Below, in pieces: positions 32,199-39,047 of a stretch of 39,047 bases of DNA. Positions within the stretch are counted from its first letter, which is position 1. Every line of letters starts with the position of its first letter. Below the pieces are notes generated by a model, which was not told the origin of the DNA, searched no databases, and saw only the letters and a program-made list of their open reading frames with translations. Origin of the DNA: an uncultured Eubacterium sp. (GTDB lineage Bacteria > Bacillota > Clostridia > Lachnospirales > Lachnospiraceae); assembly GCA_934316845.1 (NCBI GenBank), contig CAKRDZ010000028.1:1-39047 (forward strand), given 5' to 3'. A program made the translations under genes and the position numbers.

Positions 32199-33011
32199 TC
32201 ACATTTTCTCTGCCACAACAATGTTTGAACAATGCTTATGCGGAATGCCTCCACTGTTGCAATCAAAAATAATCTCTTGGGTTTTGTGAAGCAGCCAGTC
32301 ATGATACTGCATAAATATTTCTCCGGATTTCCACCGGAAACGATCCACACCATTTTTCCTGTTCTCCCGGACTTCAATAAACGGCTTTTCCACAAAAACA
32401 TTCATCGCGTGCACTCCATTGGAATTGGTATATTGCTTCAGATTTTCAAATATACCTGCACGAAATTCTGGTCTGACAAAGTGCATCACGCCACTGCACA
32501 GGATAATATCGTAGTTTTTTGTCAAACGGAAATCCTCAATATTCGCTTTGAAAAAATCCACATAAACACCAGCTTTATCCGCCAATTGTTTTGCCTTTTC
32601 TATGCCCGTATCTGTAGCATCAAACGCCGACACAAAATACCCATTTTTTGCCAGAAAAACTGCATCTTTTCCCTCTCCGCATCCGATATCCAATACTTTT
32701 AATGGTTTGACCGGTGGCTTTAATTTCATAATTTCATAGCAGAGTTGATTGGGCACTACCCCCCAATAATAATCGTCCTTTTGGTATCTGTTTTCATAAT
32801 CTGCGTTGATCACCGCTTCGTATCCAAGCAGTGAATCCACACTGGTATCCAATGTTTTGGCAATCATCGGCAGCAAATCAATTTCCGGGCAGGATGTGCC
32901 ATTTTCCCATTTCGAAACTGCCTGGGAAGAAACATTTACTTCCTTTGCCAATGCCTGCTGTGTAAGACCGAGTGACTTTCTTTTACTCATAATAATTTTA
33001 CCAATATCCAT
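32199..33011 (-). CDS. XRE-type DNA-binding domain fused to a TehB-like SAM methyltransferase
   Basis: A 270-residue fusion. Residues 1-60 are a helix-turn-helix of the XRE/Cro class (LTQQALAKEVNVSSQAVSKW). A linker leads to a class I methyltransferase with the SAM loop VLDIGCGEGKDAVFLA (106-121), acidic residue in FVSAFDATDTG, and IILCSGVMHF. The second part resembles TehB, linked to tellurite resistance. The fusion suggests a regulator whose methyltransferase part senses SAM or a substrate, or self-regulated resistance (inference). The ATG has AGGAGG 8 nt upstream. It is convergent with the sigma-factor gene. Confidence 0.82.
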   Translation of the reverse strand: MDIGKIIMSKRKSLGLTQQALAKEVNVSSQAVSKWENGTSCPEIDLLPMIAKTLDTSVDSLLGYEAVINADYENRYQKDDYYWGVVPNQLCYEIMKLKPPVKPLKVLDIGCGEGKDAVFLAKNGYFVSAFDATDTGIEKAKQLADKAGVYVDFFKANIEDFRLTKNYDIILCSGVMHFVRPEFRAGIFENLKQYTNSNGVHAMNVFVEKPFIEVRENRKNGVDRFRWKSGEIFMQYHDWLLHKTQEIIFDCNSGGIPHKHCSNIVVAEKM

Positions 33012-33052
33012 TTTCTCGTCCTCCTTATGGTTAGTATTTTAATGCACATCCA

Positions 33053-33496
33053 CTACAAAAACAATAACCGGTTCGTTTCATTTTCATTGGATATTCTACC
33101 AGCAGTTGAATCGGATAGGCGGTAAATAATTACTCCTATCGCAATCGCCATTTTTTCCGTACTAACTTTACTATCCTTACAAATCAAATCCATAATTTGA
33201 CAATTCAATTTGTCTTGAGGGACATCTTGAGAGACATCGTAGTTCAGATTTGGCATCACAACAGTAAACTGATACCTATCTGAACGAAATGTTGGGCTTT
33301 TGCTCTCACTGTAATTGATTTGAAACTTATATCCACTAATAATTTTTCCAAATCCACTACCTTTACGTTCCATAAATCCAAGTCGATTAAACACATCTGC
33401 AAGAACCGGATTTCTTCTGGTTGAAGGAACTGTAAGCGGATCTCTGTCTTGAATCATAGAACCATCCGGCATTCCTCCCGGAGAATAGATTTCCAT
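33053..33496 (-). pseudogene. C-terminal remnant of an AlbA_2/HATPase_c_4 ATP-binding protein
   Basis: The ORF begins in mid-domain: MEIYSPGGMPDGSMIQDRDP, then NPVLADVFNRLGFMERKGSGFGKI, which is the HATPase_c_4 end of the family found at 20012-21676. The N-terminal AlbA_2 domain is missing, and an in-frame stop lies seven codons before the apparent start. The last part (STEKMAIAIGVIIYRLSDST) departs from the expected winged-helix ending, which points to a frameshift near 33120. It is therefore a degraded copy, unlike the intact gene. Confidence 0.8.
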
Positions 33497-33560
33497 CCCC
33501 GCATATTTTTCCTCTCACCGTCCATACTAATACCACCAGAACCTACGAAAGGACCTCAAA

Positions 33561-33740
33561 ATGAATCACACACACAACAATACAAAGAACCTCGCCACAC
33601 CGGAGGGCGGAGAATCCAACGATGCCCGCAAGCGCCGCATCCGCGAGAACTCACACTACAATGAAAAGGATCAGCCGGCGCCGGACAATAATCTGTTTTG
33701 GGAAGATGCCTCCAATCCTCTGAGCAGCAAAGGAAACTAA
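33561..33740 (+). CDS. Small hydrophilic protein of unknown function
   Basis: A 59-residue protein beginning MNHTHNNTKNLATPEGGESN and ending NPLSSKGN, rich in Asn, Glu and Arg, with no membrane helix or cysteine. AAAGGA lies 7 nt before the ATG and a terminator follows right after the stop codon. Both support a real gene despite its absence from a minimal-length ORF search. The central part (ENSHYNEKDQPAPDNNLFWE) looks conserved in style, but I do not recognise a family. Confidence 0.65.
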   Translation: MNHTHNNTKNLATPEGGESNDARKRRIRENSHYNEKDQPAPDNNLFWEDASNPLSSKGN

Positions 33741-33741
33741 A

Positions 33742-33785
33742 AGAAGCCCGACGGTGGATCCTTTTCCATCATCGGGCTTTCTGTT
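33742..33785. terminator. Bidirectional terminator between the small gene and valS
   Basis: The stem AGCCCGACGGTGGA/TCCATCATCGGGCT (one mismatch, one G-T pair) lies between the 33740 stop and the valS stop at 33807. It is flanked by an A run on the left and T-rich sequence on the right. Confidence 0.75.
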
Positions 33786-33806
33786 ATTCTAATGCAATGT
33801 TCGAAA

Positions 33807-36455
33807 TTACTGAAGCTGAGCCAGACGTTCTTTTACCTGAGCCATCATGCTCTGATATTTTTCCAGTTTTGCCTTCTCTTCTTCGATTTTCTTTGCCGGT
33901 GCTTTATTGACAAAATTTGGATTTCCAAGCATTCCTTCGGAACGTTTCAATTCGCCGGTCAGACGTTTTTCTTCTTTCTTCAGACGCTCGATTTCTTTTG
34001 CCACATCGACAAGTTCCGCAAACGGCATATAGATCGTACCTTTATCGATCACTACCGAAACCGCATCTTTCTCAATGCCGGTTTTGTCAGCCTGAATCGT
34101 TACTTCGCTGGCATAACCAAGTGTTGCAAAGAATACTTTGTTAGTTTCGAAAATGTCTTTTACTTCGGCATCTTCTGTCACAACGATCACTTTTGCTTTC
34201 TTGCTCGGTGGTACATTCATCTCGCCACGGACATTTCGGATTCCTTTTACCGCTTCTTTGATGCGCTCTACGGCATCCATGTCTTTTGCAAAATTCATGC
34301 TTTCCGTGTATTCCGGCCAAGCCGAGATCATGATCGAATCGTCGTCATTGTCCATCAATGTGCAGTAAATTTCTTCCGTAATAAATGGCATATATGGATG
34401 AAGCAGTTTCAAGGCATCGATCAATACCTTTTTCAAGGTGTAAAGTGCTGTTGCCTTTGTCTCATCCTCTTCATTATAAAGACGAGGTTTTACCATCTCA
34501 ATATACCAGTCGCAGAATTCTTCCCAAATGAAGTCATAAATCTTCTGAACCGCGATACCAAGATCGTAAGTTTCCATCAGCGACGTTACATCTTTTGCCA
34601 GCTGGTTGCATTTTGCAAGAATCCATTTATCTGCCTGCGTAAGTTCGTCTGCCGACACTTCTTTGTTCGCAAGCTCTTCATTTTGCGCAAAATTCATCAT
34701 GATAAAACGGGACGCATTCCATACTTTGTTGGCAAAGTTACGGCTTGCCTCGACACGCTCCCAATAAAAACGCATGTCATTTCCCGGTGCATTTCCGGTT
34801 ACCAGTGTCAGACGCAGCGCATCGGCACCGTATTTGTCAATTACTTCCAATGGGTCGATACCATTTCCAAGGGATTTACTCATCTTGCGTCCCTGGGAAT
34901 CACGTACCAGACCGTGAATCAATACCGTGTCAAACGGCACCTGACCGGTCTGCTCGATTCCGCTGAACATCATTCGCATAACCCAGAATGGGATGATATC
35001 ATAACCGGTAACAAGCGTGTTGGTCGGATAGAAATATTTCATTTCTTCGGTATCATCCGGCCAGCCAAGTGTCGAAAATGGCCACAGTGCGGAACTGAAC
35101 CAGGTATCCAGCGTGTCCGGATCCTGACGCATCTCTTTGCCGCATTTTGGACAGTTACACGTCTTTTCCTTCGTTACGACAAGTTCTCCACAGTCGTCAC
35201 AGTAAAATGCCGGAATCTGATGTCCCCACCAAAGCTGACGGGAGATACACCAGTCACGGATATTTTCAAGCCAGTGGAAATACGTCTTATTAAAATGATC
35301 CGGCACAAATTTTGTCTCGCCGTTTTTAACCGCATCAATGGCCGGGCCTGCAAGTGGTTTCATCTTTACGAACCATTGTTTGCTGACACGAGGCTCTACC
35401 GTCGTACCACAGCGGTAGCAGGTTCCTACGTTATGATCGTGATCTTCTACTTTTACCAATGCGCCTTCTGCTTCCAGATCTTTTACAATGGCTTCACGTG
35501 CTTCGTAGCGGTCCATTCCGGCGTATTTCTCGTATTCATCTACGATCTTCGCATCGTCTGTCATTACATTGATAATTGGCAGATCATGGCGAAGTCCTAC
35601 TTCAAAGTCGTTCGGATCGTGTGCCGGCGTGATCTTTACAACACCGGTTCCAAATTCCATATCTACGTAATCATCCGCGATCAACGGAATCTCACGGTGA
35701 ACCAACGGAAGGACGAGCATTTTTCCAACCATATCTTTGTATCGTTCATCGTTCGGATTGACAGCCACCGCCGTATCTCCCAAAAGCGTTTCCGGACGGG
35801 TTGTCGCCAGATTGATGTAACCGCTTCCATCCGCAAATGGATAGCGCAGATGCCAGAAATGTCCCTTCTGATCTTCGTACTCTACCTCGGCATCGGAAAT
35901 GGATGTCAGACAGTGAGGACACCAGTTGATGATACGCTCACCGCGGTAAATCAGTCCTTTATTATAAAGTTTTACAAATACTTCCTTAACGGCTTTATTG
36001 CAGCCCTCGTCCATCGTAAAACGTTCTCTGTCCCAATCACAGGAAGATCCCATTTTCTTAAGCTGAGATACGATGCGTCCACCGTACTGTTTTTTCCAGT
36101 CCCAGGCACGCTCCAGGAATTTTTCACGTCCGATGTCTTCTTTCGTGATTCCCTCGTTCCGCATTGCCTCTACGATCTTCGCCTCGGTCGCAATCGACGC
36201 ATGGTCGGTTCCCGGAAGCCAAAGTGCTTCATAACCCTGCATTCTCTTAAAACGAATGAGAATGTCCTGCAACGTATTGTCAAGGGCATGTCCCATATGA
36301 AGCTGACCTGTGATGTTTGGTGGCGGAATTACGATCGTATACGGCTTCTTATCCGGATTTACTTCCGCATGAAAATACTTCTTGCTGATCCATTTGGAAT
36401 AAAGACGGTCTTCAATGTCTTTTGGATCATAATTTTTTTCCAATTCTTTTCTCAT
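33807..36455 (-). CDS. valS: Valyl-tRNA synthetase
   Basis: Class Ia synthetase, 882 residues, charging tRNA-Val with an editing domain that removes threonine. The HIGH motif is HMGH (53-56, in NITGQLHMGHALDN), the KMSKS motif is in GRKMSKSLGNGIDP (about 525), and two CxxC pairs (YCDDCGEL, CNCPKCGK) may bind zinc. A C-terminal coiled coil ends KYQSMMAQVKERLAQL. The start at 36453-36455 has CGGAGG 5 nt upstream; the longer ORF to 36611 reads through the T-box leader. Expression is set by the T-box riboswitch. Confidence 0.97.
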   Translation of the reverse strand: MRKELEKNYDPKDIEDRLYSKWISKKYFHAEVNPDKKPYTIVIPPPNITGQLHMGHALDNTLQDILIRFKRMQGYEALWLPGTDHASIATEAKIVEAMRNEGITKEDIGREKFLERAWDWKKQYGGRIVSQLKKMGSSCDWDRERFTMDEGCNKAVKEVFVKLYNKGLIYRGERIINWCPHCLTSISDAEVEYEDQKGHFWHLRYPFADGSGYINLATTRPETLLGDTAVAVNPNDERYKDMVGKMLVLPLVHREIPLIADDYVDMEFGTGVVKITPAHDPNDFEVGLRHDLPIINVMTDDAKIVDEYEKYAGMDRYEAREAIVKDLEAEGALVKVEDHDHNVGTCYRCGTTVEPRVSKQWFVKMKPLAGPAIDAVKNGETKFVPDHFNKTYFHWLENIRDWCISRQLWWGHQIPAFYCDDCGELVVTKEKTCNCPKCGKEMRQDPDTLDTWFSSALWPFSTLGWPDDTEEMKYFYPTNTLVTGYDIIPFWVMRMMFSGIEQTGQVPFDTVLIHGLVRDSQGRKMSKSLGNGIDPLEVIDKYGADALRLTLVTGNAPGNDMRFYWERVEASRNFANKVWNASRFIMMNFAQNEELANKEVSADELTQADKWILAKCNQLAKDVTSLMETYDLGIAVQKIYDFIWEEFCDWYIEMVKPRLYNEEDETKATALYTLKKVLIDALKLLHPYMPFITEEIYCTLMDNDDDSIMISAWPEYTESMNFAKDMDAVERIKEAVKGIRNVRGEMNVPPSKKAKVIVVTEDAEVKDIFETNKVFFATLGYASEVTIQADKTGIEKDAVSVVIDKGTIYMPFAELVDVAKEIERLKKEEKRLTGELKRSEGMLGNPNFVNKAPAKKIEEEKAKLEKYQSMMAQVKERLAQLQ

Positions 36456-36785
36456 GATTACCTCCGATAATAATAAAAAAACTCTGGAAGAATACCTTCC
36501 GGAGTCATTCGCTTCAATCAGGCACCTTCCCTCTATAAGGGCGGCATTGCCGCGGTACCACCTTATTTCAAATAAATGCAGGTTTCCTCTTTCCTGCGTT
36601 TTATTCCTCATTCTGCCGATAACGGGGCGAACCGTGATCTTCTACACACAATATCTGCTTCAAAGATCATGCTCCAAAGCTACCTTCCACAAACCACTTG
36701 CCGGATTTCTTTCAGCCGGTGAAAATCCTCTCTGCTGGCGTTTCTTTGTGTACTCCTCTTCTTCCACGCATTTCACTACCCTTTT
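36456..36785 (-). ncRNA. T-box riboswitch leader of valS
   Basis: The leader contains the T-box sequence AAGGTGGTACCGCG (minus strand, near 36557-36570), which pairs with the free acceptor end of uncharged tRNA. A probable specifier codon GUA, valine, lies at 36681-36683 in the stem I region (GAAGGTAGCTTTGGAGC). A terminator precedes the start codon. Uncharged tRNA-Val should favour the antiterminator and raise valS expression. Confidence 0.92.
36474..36505 (-). terminator. Regulated terminator of the valS T-box
   Basis: The stem ACTCCGGAAG/CTTCCAGAGT (36481-36505) is followed on the minus strand by seven T (36474-36480), just ahead of the valS ribosome binding site. Confidence 0.9.
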
Positions 36786-36814
36786 ATAATAGGGGTTTTC
36801 AGGAAAAATGTCAA
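36786..36814 (-). promoter_or_regulatory. Sigma-A promoter of valS
   Basis: TTGACA (36809-36814), 17 nt, and TATTAT (36786-36791) on the minus strand. The IS element begins 17 bp upstream of the -35 box. Confidence 0.9.
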
Positions 36815-36822
36815 GGGAAAAA

Positions 36823-38555
36823 TTTCGTGAGGATAGCGTAAATTGTTTTTCGGAAAAATGTAAGCAGACCAGCCCTTTGATAATTTCAAGATTTTCAACT
36901 CAGTTTATTATACTACATCTTTCCTTATATTTCTATACTTTTTCATTCCTTTGTTCTACACGCTATGCTTATGCGATAGTTCCACCGGCATTAATAATAG
37001 ATCTCATCCATGAGAATTGCTTTTTCTCCAATCCCGGGATTGCTTTTCTTAACACTTCTTCATTTCTGCTGCTTTTCCTTTTTTGTACATCCTGTATCAA
37101 TTGATCTTCACATTCTATTCGGTTTTTCTTTCTCTGTTTTTTATCCTGATATTCCATCAGATCGATTATTTTTTGCTCGTTCCTCGTTAATACTCGCAGA
37201 CGGCTTATCCGATCTACGCCTTTTTTGCTCCATCCCATTGGACGGCTGGACTCTCTTGCCGATAAAACATGGCTGATATGACCTTCTGCACTGCATCCCC
37301 AGACAGCTCCTCCGTCATCAATCCTTACCATGATCCCAAGCCAGTTATTTTTAATATACCGTGCGCATTCCGTTACTTCCTTTTTCTTGTATTCCTGATC
37401 TGTCGAGGCATAGCATTTTTGTAGCAGTCTCATTACTCCATCAAAATCTCTTTCGTTGATCGCACCATATATGAATTCTTTTGCCGCCTGCTGACTGTCG
37501 TCTAAATGTGTGGTTGCCTTGTGAATATATTTTCCCAAATGATATTTGTCCAATACAAACTTACTCTTTTCCAATACCCTGCATCCTGCAGCGATCCATG
37601 GTGCCCCATCTCCGGCAATATATACGTTTTCCAGATACTCTGTATCATAGTTGTCGTAAATGTACTGCTGCACTTCCAGCCACAGATTCTCGTTTCTTTC
37701 ACTTCCTTCGTACAATCCGCCAAAGTATTTCTTTCCTACAAGTTTATGACGTTTGCAGCCTTCCGCTCCATCGCGCACAATATCCTCATACAATAAGATC
37801 AATTTGGGCATGGCGGTATTGCTTTTTCTACCCATTTCATTTACAGTCAGGTCCCCTTTCTTTTTACTGAACTGAAGGGCAACGTGATCCTCGTCTGCCT
37901 GAATATGAAGATTTTTTATCTTTTTCTTTTGAACCGGGATTTCTTCCTCTAATTCGACTTCCAGCTCATGGATCGTGTTTTTTACGGTTTGTTTTGAAAC
38001 GACATCTTCTGTCATACATGCCTTTTCACCGCCTTTTTGGTAACTGGTTTCAACGGCTTCTTCCACAAACTTTGTTTTTACGGCAAGACTCACCTTGTCA
38101 TGTGGGGCAAGTCCTACATATTTGTCAAGAAGATATACAGATTTCCCGCCATTTTTAGGCTTATAATAAGCTCTTTCGATTTCCAAGTTTCCAAATGTTG
38201 TAAGAAGTGTTCTCCGGTCCGCTTTGTGTTCGACATAGTAGTTTTTCTTTCTAAACTCACTTTGACGGATGTTTTCCTCGATTTCTTTCAGGCATTCCTG
38301 ATAGATTTTTCGGCCAAACTCAATCATTGCATGCATCAAATCTTCCTCAAACCGAAGCGTATTTCCGGCAAAAAGATATTTTTCTAGAATTTTTTTAATT
38401 TTGGTAGTGTCATTTTCGATAAAATCGATTATACTGTTATACATAAGGCAGTTCTCCTTTGCGTTTTTTGTTTCGTCACTTAAAACTTTATACAAAGGAG
38501 CTGCCTTTTTCAATATTTATTTTTCCGAAAGTTTTTTTACGCTAACTTTCGTGAG
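36823..38555. mobile_element. Complete ISLre2-type insertion sequence with 9-bp target duplication
   Basis: The element spans 36832-38546 (1715 bp). Its ends are imperfect 28-bp inverted repeats (36832-36859 and 38519-38546; 22 of 28 match; both share TAGCGTAAA and TTTCGGAAAAAT). The 9-bp sequence TTTCGTGAG flanks it at 36823-36831 and 38547-38555. A single transposase gene fills the interior. Intact ends and duplication suggest recent insertion. Confidence 0.9.
36969..38444 (-). CDS. ISLre2 family transposase (UPF0236-like)
   Basis: A 491-residue transposase starting MYNSIIDFIENDTTKIKK at 38442-38444, with GGAG 9 nt upstream; the ORF extension to 38513 is not needed. Recognisable family segments are LTTFGNLEIERAYYK, IQADEDHVALQ, VYIAGDGAPWI, KFVLDKYHLGKYI and ECSAEGHISHVL-like GCSAEGHISHVLSARESSRP, followed by MGWSKKGVDRISRLR. 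The acidic residues in these blocks are the likely catalytic metal ligands (inference). The frame is intact, so the element may be active. Confidence 0.9.
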   Translation of the reverse strand: MYNSIIDFIENDTTKIKKILEKYLFAGNTLRFEEDLMHAMIEFGRKIYQECLKEIEENIRQSEFRKKNYYVEHKADRRTLLTTFGNLEIERAYYKPKNGGKSVYLLDKYVGLAPHDKVSLAVKTKFVEEAVETSYQKGGEKACMTEDVVSKQTVKNTIHELEVELEEEIPVQKKKIKNLHIQADEDHVALQFSKKKGDLTVNEMGRKSNTAMPKLILLYEDIVRDGAEGCKRHKLVGKKYFGGLYEGSERNENLWLEVQQYIYDNYDTEYLENVYIAGDGAPWIAAGCRVLEKSKFVLDKYHLGKYIHKATTHLDDSQQAAKEFIYGAINERDFDGVMRLLQKCYASTDQEYKKKEVTECARYIKNNWLGIMVRIDDGGAVWGCSAEGHISHVLSARESSRPMGWSKKGVDRISRLRVLTRNEQKIIDLMEYQDKKQRKKNRIECEDQLIQDVQKRKSSRNEEVLRKAIPGLEKKQFSWMRSIINAGGTIA

Positions 38556-38587
38556 TTTCCGCATTTCTTCCCGCAAGCTCACTTAAC

Positions 38588-38596
38588 TTATCCACA
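38588..38596 (+). promoter_or_regulatory. Isolated consensus DnaA box
   Basis: TTATCCACA matches the DnaA box exactly, lying between the IS end and the repeat array. A single box is not an origin and may be chance. Confidence 0.3.
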
Positions 38597-38662
38597 GATT
38601 TGAAAAAATTGCAAAAAAATAAGGAATCTTCTCCGTTTTTAGTGCAAAATTTGTCTTTTGAT

Positions 38663-39047
38663 GGCGTGTGGATGTTCCCGTGGAGGTGACTCCGTTCCCT
38701 TAGAGACGGCTCCGCACACGCCAATTCTTGCTTTTTTCTTTTTGGCGTGTATCTGCGTTCCCTTAGAGACGGCTCCGCACACGTCAATTCTCGCTTTTTT
38801 CTTTTTGGCGTGTACTTGCGTTCCCTTGGAGGCGGCTCCGCACACGTCAATTCTTGCTTTTTTCTTTTTGGCGTGTACCTGCGTTCCCTTGGAGACGGCT
38901 CCGCACACGCCAATTCTTGCTTTTTTCTTTTTGGCGTGTACCTGCGTTCCCTTAGAGACGGCTCCGCACACGCCAATTCTCGCTTTTTTCTTTTTAGCGT
39001 GTATCTGCGTTCCCGTAGAGACGGCTCCGCACACGTCAATTCTTGCT
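38663..39047. repeat. Tandem array of 63-bp hairpin units, running off the window edge
   Basis: Six full or nearly full copies of a 63-bp unit have GGCTCCGCACAC starting at 38708, 38771, 38834, 38897, 38960 and 39023, with a divergent first unit from 38663. Each unit has GGCGTGT and, about 28 nt later, ACACGCC or ACACGTC, which pair as a hairpin around an inner GGAG/CTCC stem. On the plus strand a T-rich tract of about 18 nt follows each hairpin. Because 63 is divisible by three, two minus-strand frames stay open through it, but the codings look spurious. Confidence 0.9.

Noticed and set aside
33792..36470. 892-residue open frame on the plus strand opposite valS
   Set aside because: It is the antisense shadow of valS: valS has clear synthetase motifs and a T-box leader, whereas this frame gives His/Phe-rich sequence with no recognisable domain.
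38588..38596. Replication origin suggested by a DnaA box
   Set aside because: Only one consensus box, with no cluster of boxes, no AT-rich unwinding region defined and no dnaA or dnaN nearby.
38542..39039. Open frames of 165 and 131 residues in the 63-bp array
   Set aside because: They exist because the unit is divisible by three. Two frames are equally open, composition is extreme, and no ribosome binding site is visible.
38663..39047. CRISPR array
   Set aside because: The whole 63-bp unit is repeated; there are no unique spacers between conserved repeats and no cas genes.

Overview
The window looks like a chromosomal segment of a low-to-mid GC Clostridia bacterium, most likely a member of the Lachnospiraceae (inference; no rRNA gene is present). 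The grounds are strong AGGAGG-type ribosome binding sites, frequent TTG/GTG starts, a valS T-box leader, RNase J, ThiI without a rhodanese domain, IreB, MtaB and an ISLre2-type element. The cluster ireB-ruvX-DUF1292-(rnj)-mltG-like-trmR-U32 resembles the Bacillus subtilis yrzL-yrrK-yrzB-yrrL-yrrM-yrrN/O cluster.

Layout. 1-6.2 kb: a minus-strand housekeeping operon (ireB, ruvX, DUF1292, RNase J, short MltG-like protein, trmR, U32 tRNA hydroxylase, birA). It starts at a sigma-A promoter near 6.2 kb and ends at facing terminators at 13-95. 6.25-8.1 kb: mtaB (minus) and a divergent HPr-like gene (plus) whose product lacks the phosphoryl-accepting histidine. 8.1-11.3 kb: thiI, cysteine desulfurase and rsmE. 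11.4-12.1 kb: a small protein resembling the FliD C-terminal region. 12.1-17.8 kb: citrate synthase, HAD phosphatase, secreted esterase and murE, probably co-transcribed. 17.8-19.8 kb: a lipoprotein and leucine-rich-repeat protein behind a LytTR/VirR-type operator. 20.0-21.7 kb: an AlbA_2 ATP-binding protein gene bracketed by a 57-bp direct repeat that contains the phoU terminator. 21.8-26.3 kb: pstSCAB-phoU, preceded by a small two-helix membrane protein gene whose promoter shares a TTTTACA element with pstS. 26.4-28.4 kb: a HAD phosphatase and a MATE exporter.

28.5-33.5 kb is an AT-rich accessory stretch. It holds a DUF2798 gene coupled to a frameshifted cytidylate-kinase-like remnant, HicAB behind a perfect sigma-A promoter, a 535-residue sigma factor with a large unknown C-terminal region, an XRE-methyltransferase fusion with a coupled 54-residue ORF, and a remnant of a second AlbA_2-type ATP-binding gene. 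Then come a 59-residue protein gene (plus), valS with its T-box leader (minus), and a complete ISLre2-type element with 28-bp inverted ends and a 9-bp target duplication, 17 bp upstream of the valS -35 box. The window ends in an array of 63-bp repeats, each a hairpin followed by a T-rich tract.

How the genes work together: several minus-strand units serve tRNA and rRNA modification (U32 protein with TrmR for 5-methoxyuridine, MtaB for ms2t6A, ThiI with its desulfurase for 4-thiouridine, RsmE for 16S m3U). The pst-phoU block handles phosphate uptake. The most novel-looking items are the sigma factor with its C-terminal domain, the 57-bp-repeat-bracketed ATP-binding cassette, the putative phosphate-regulated small membrane protein, the VirR-box-like operator and the 63-bp array.
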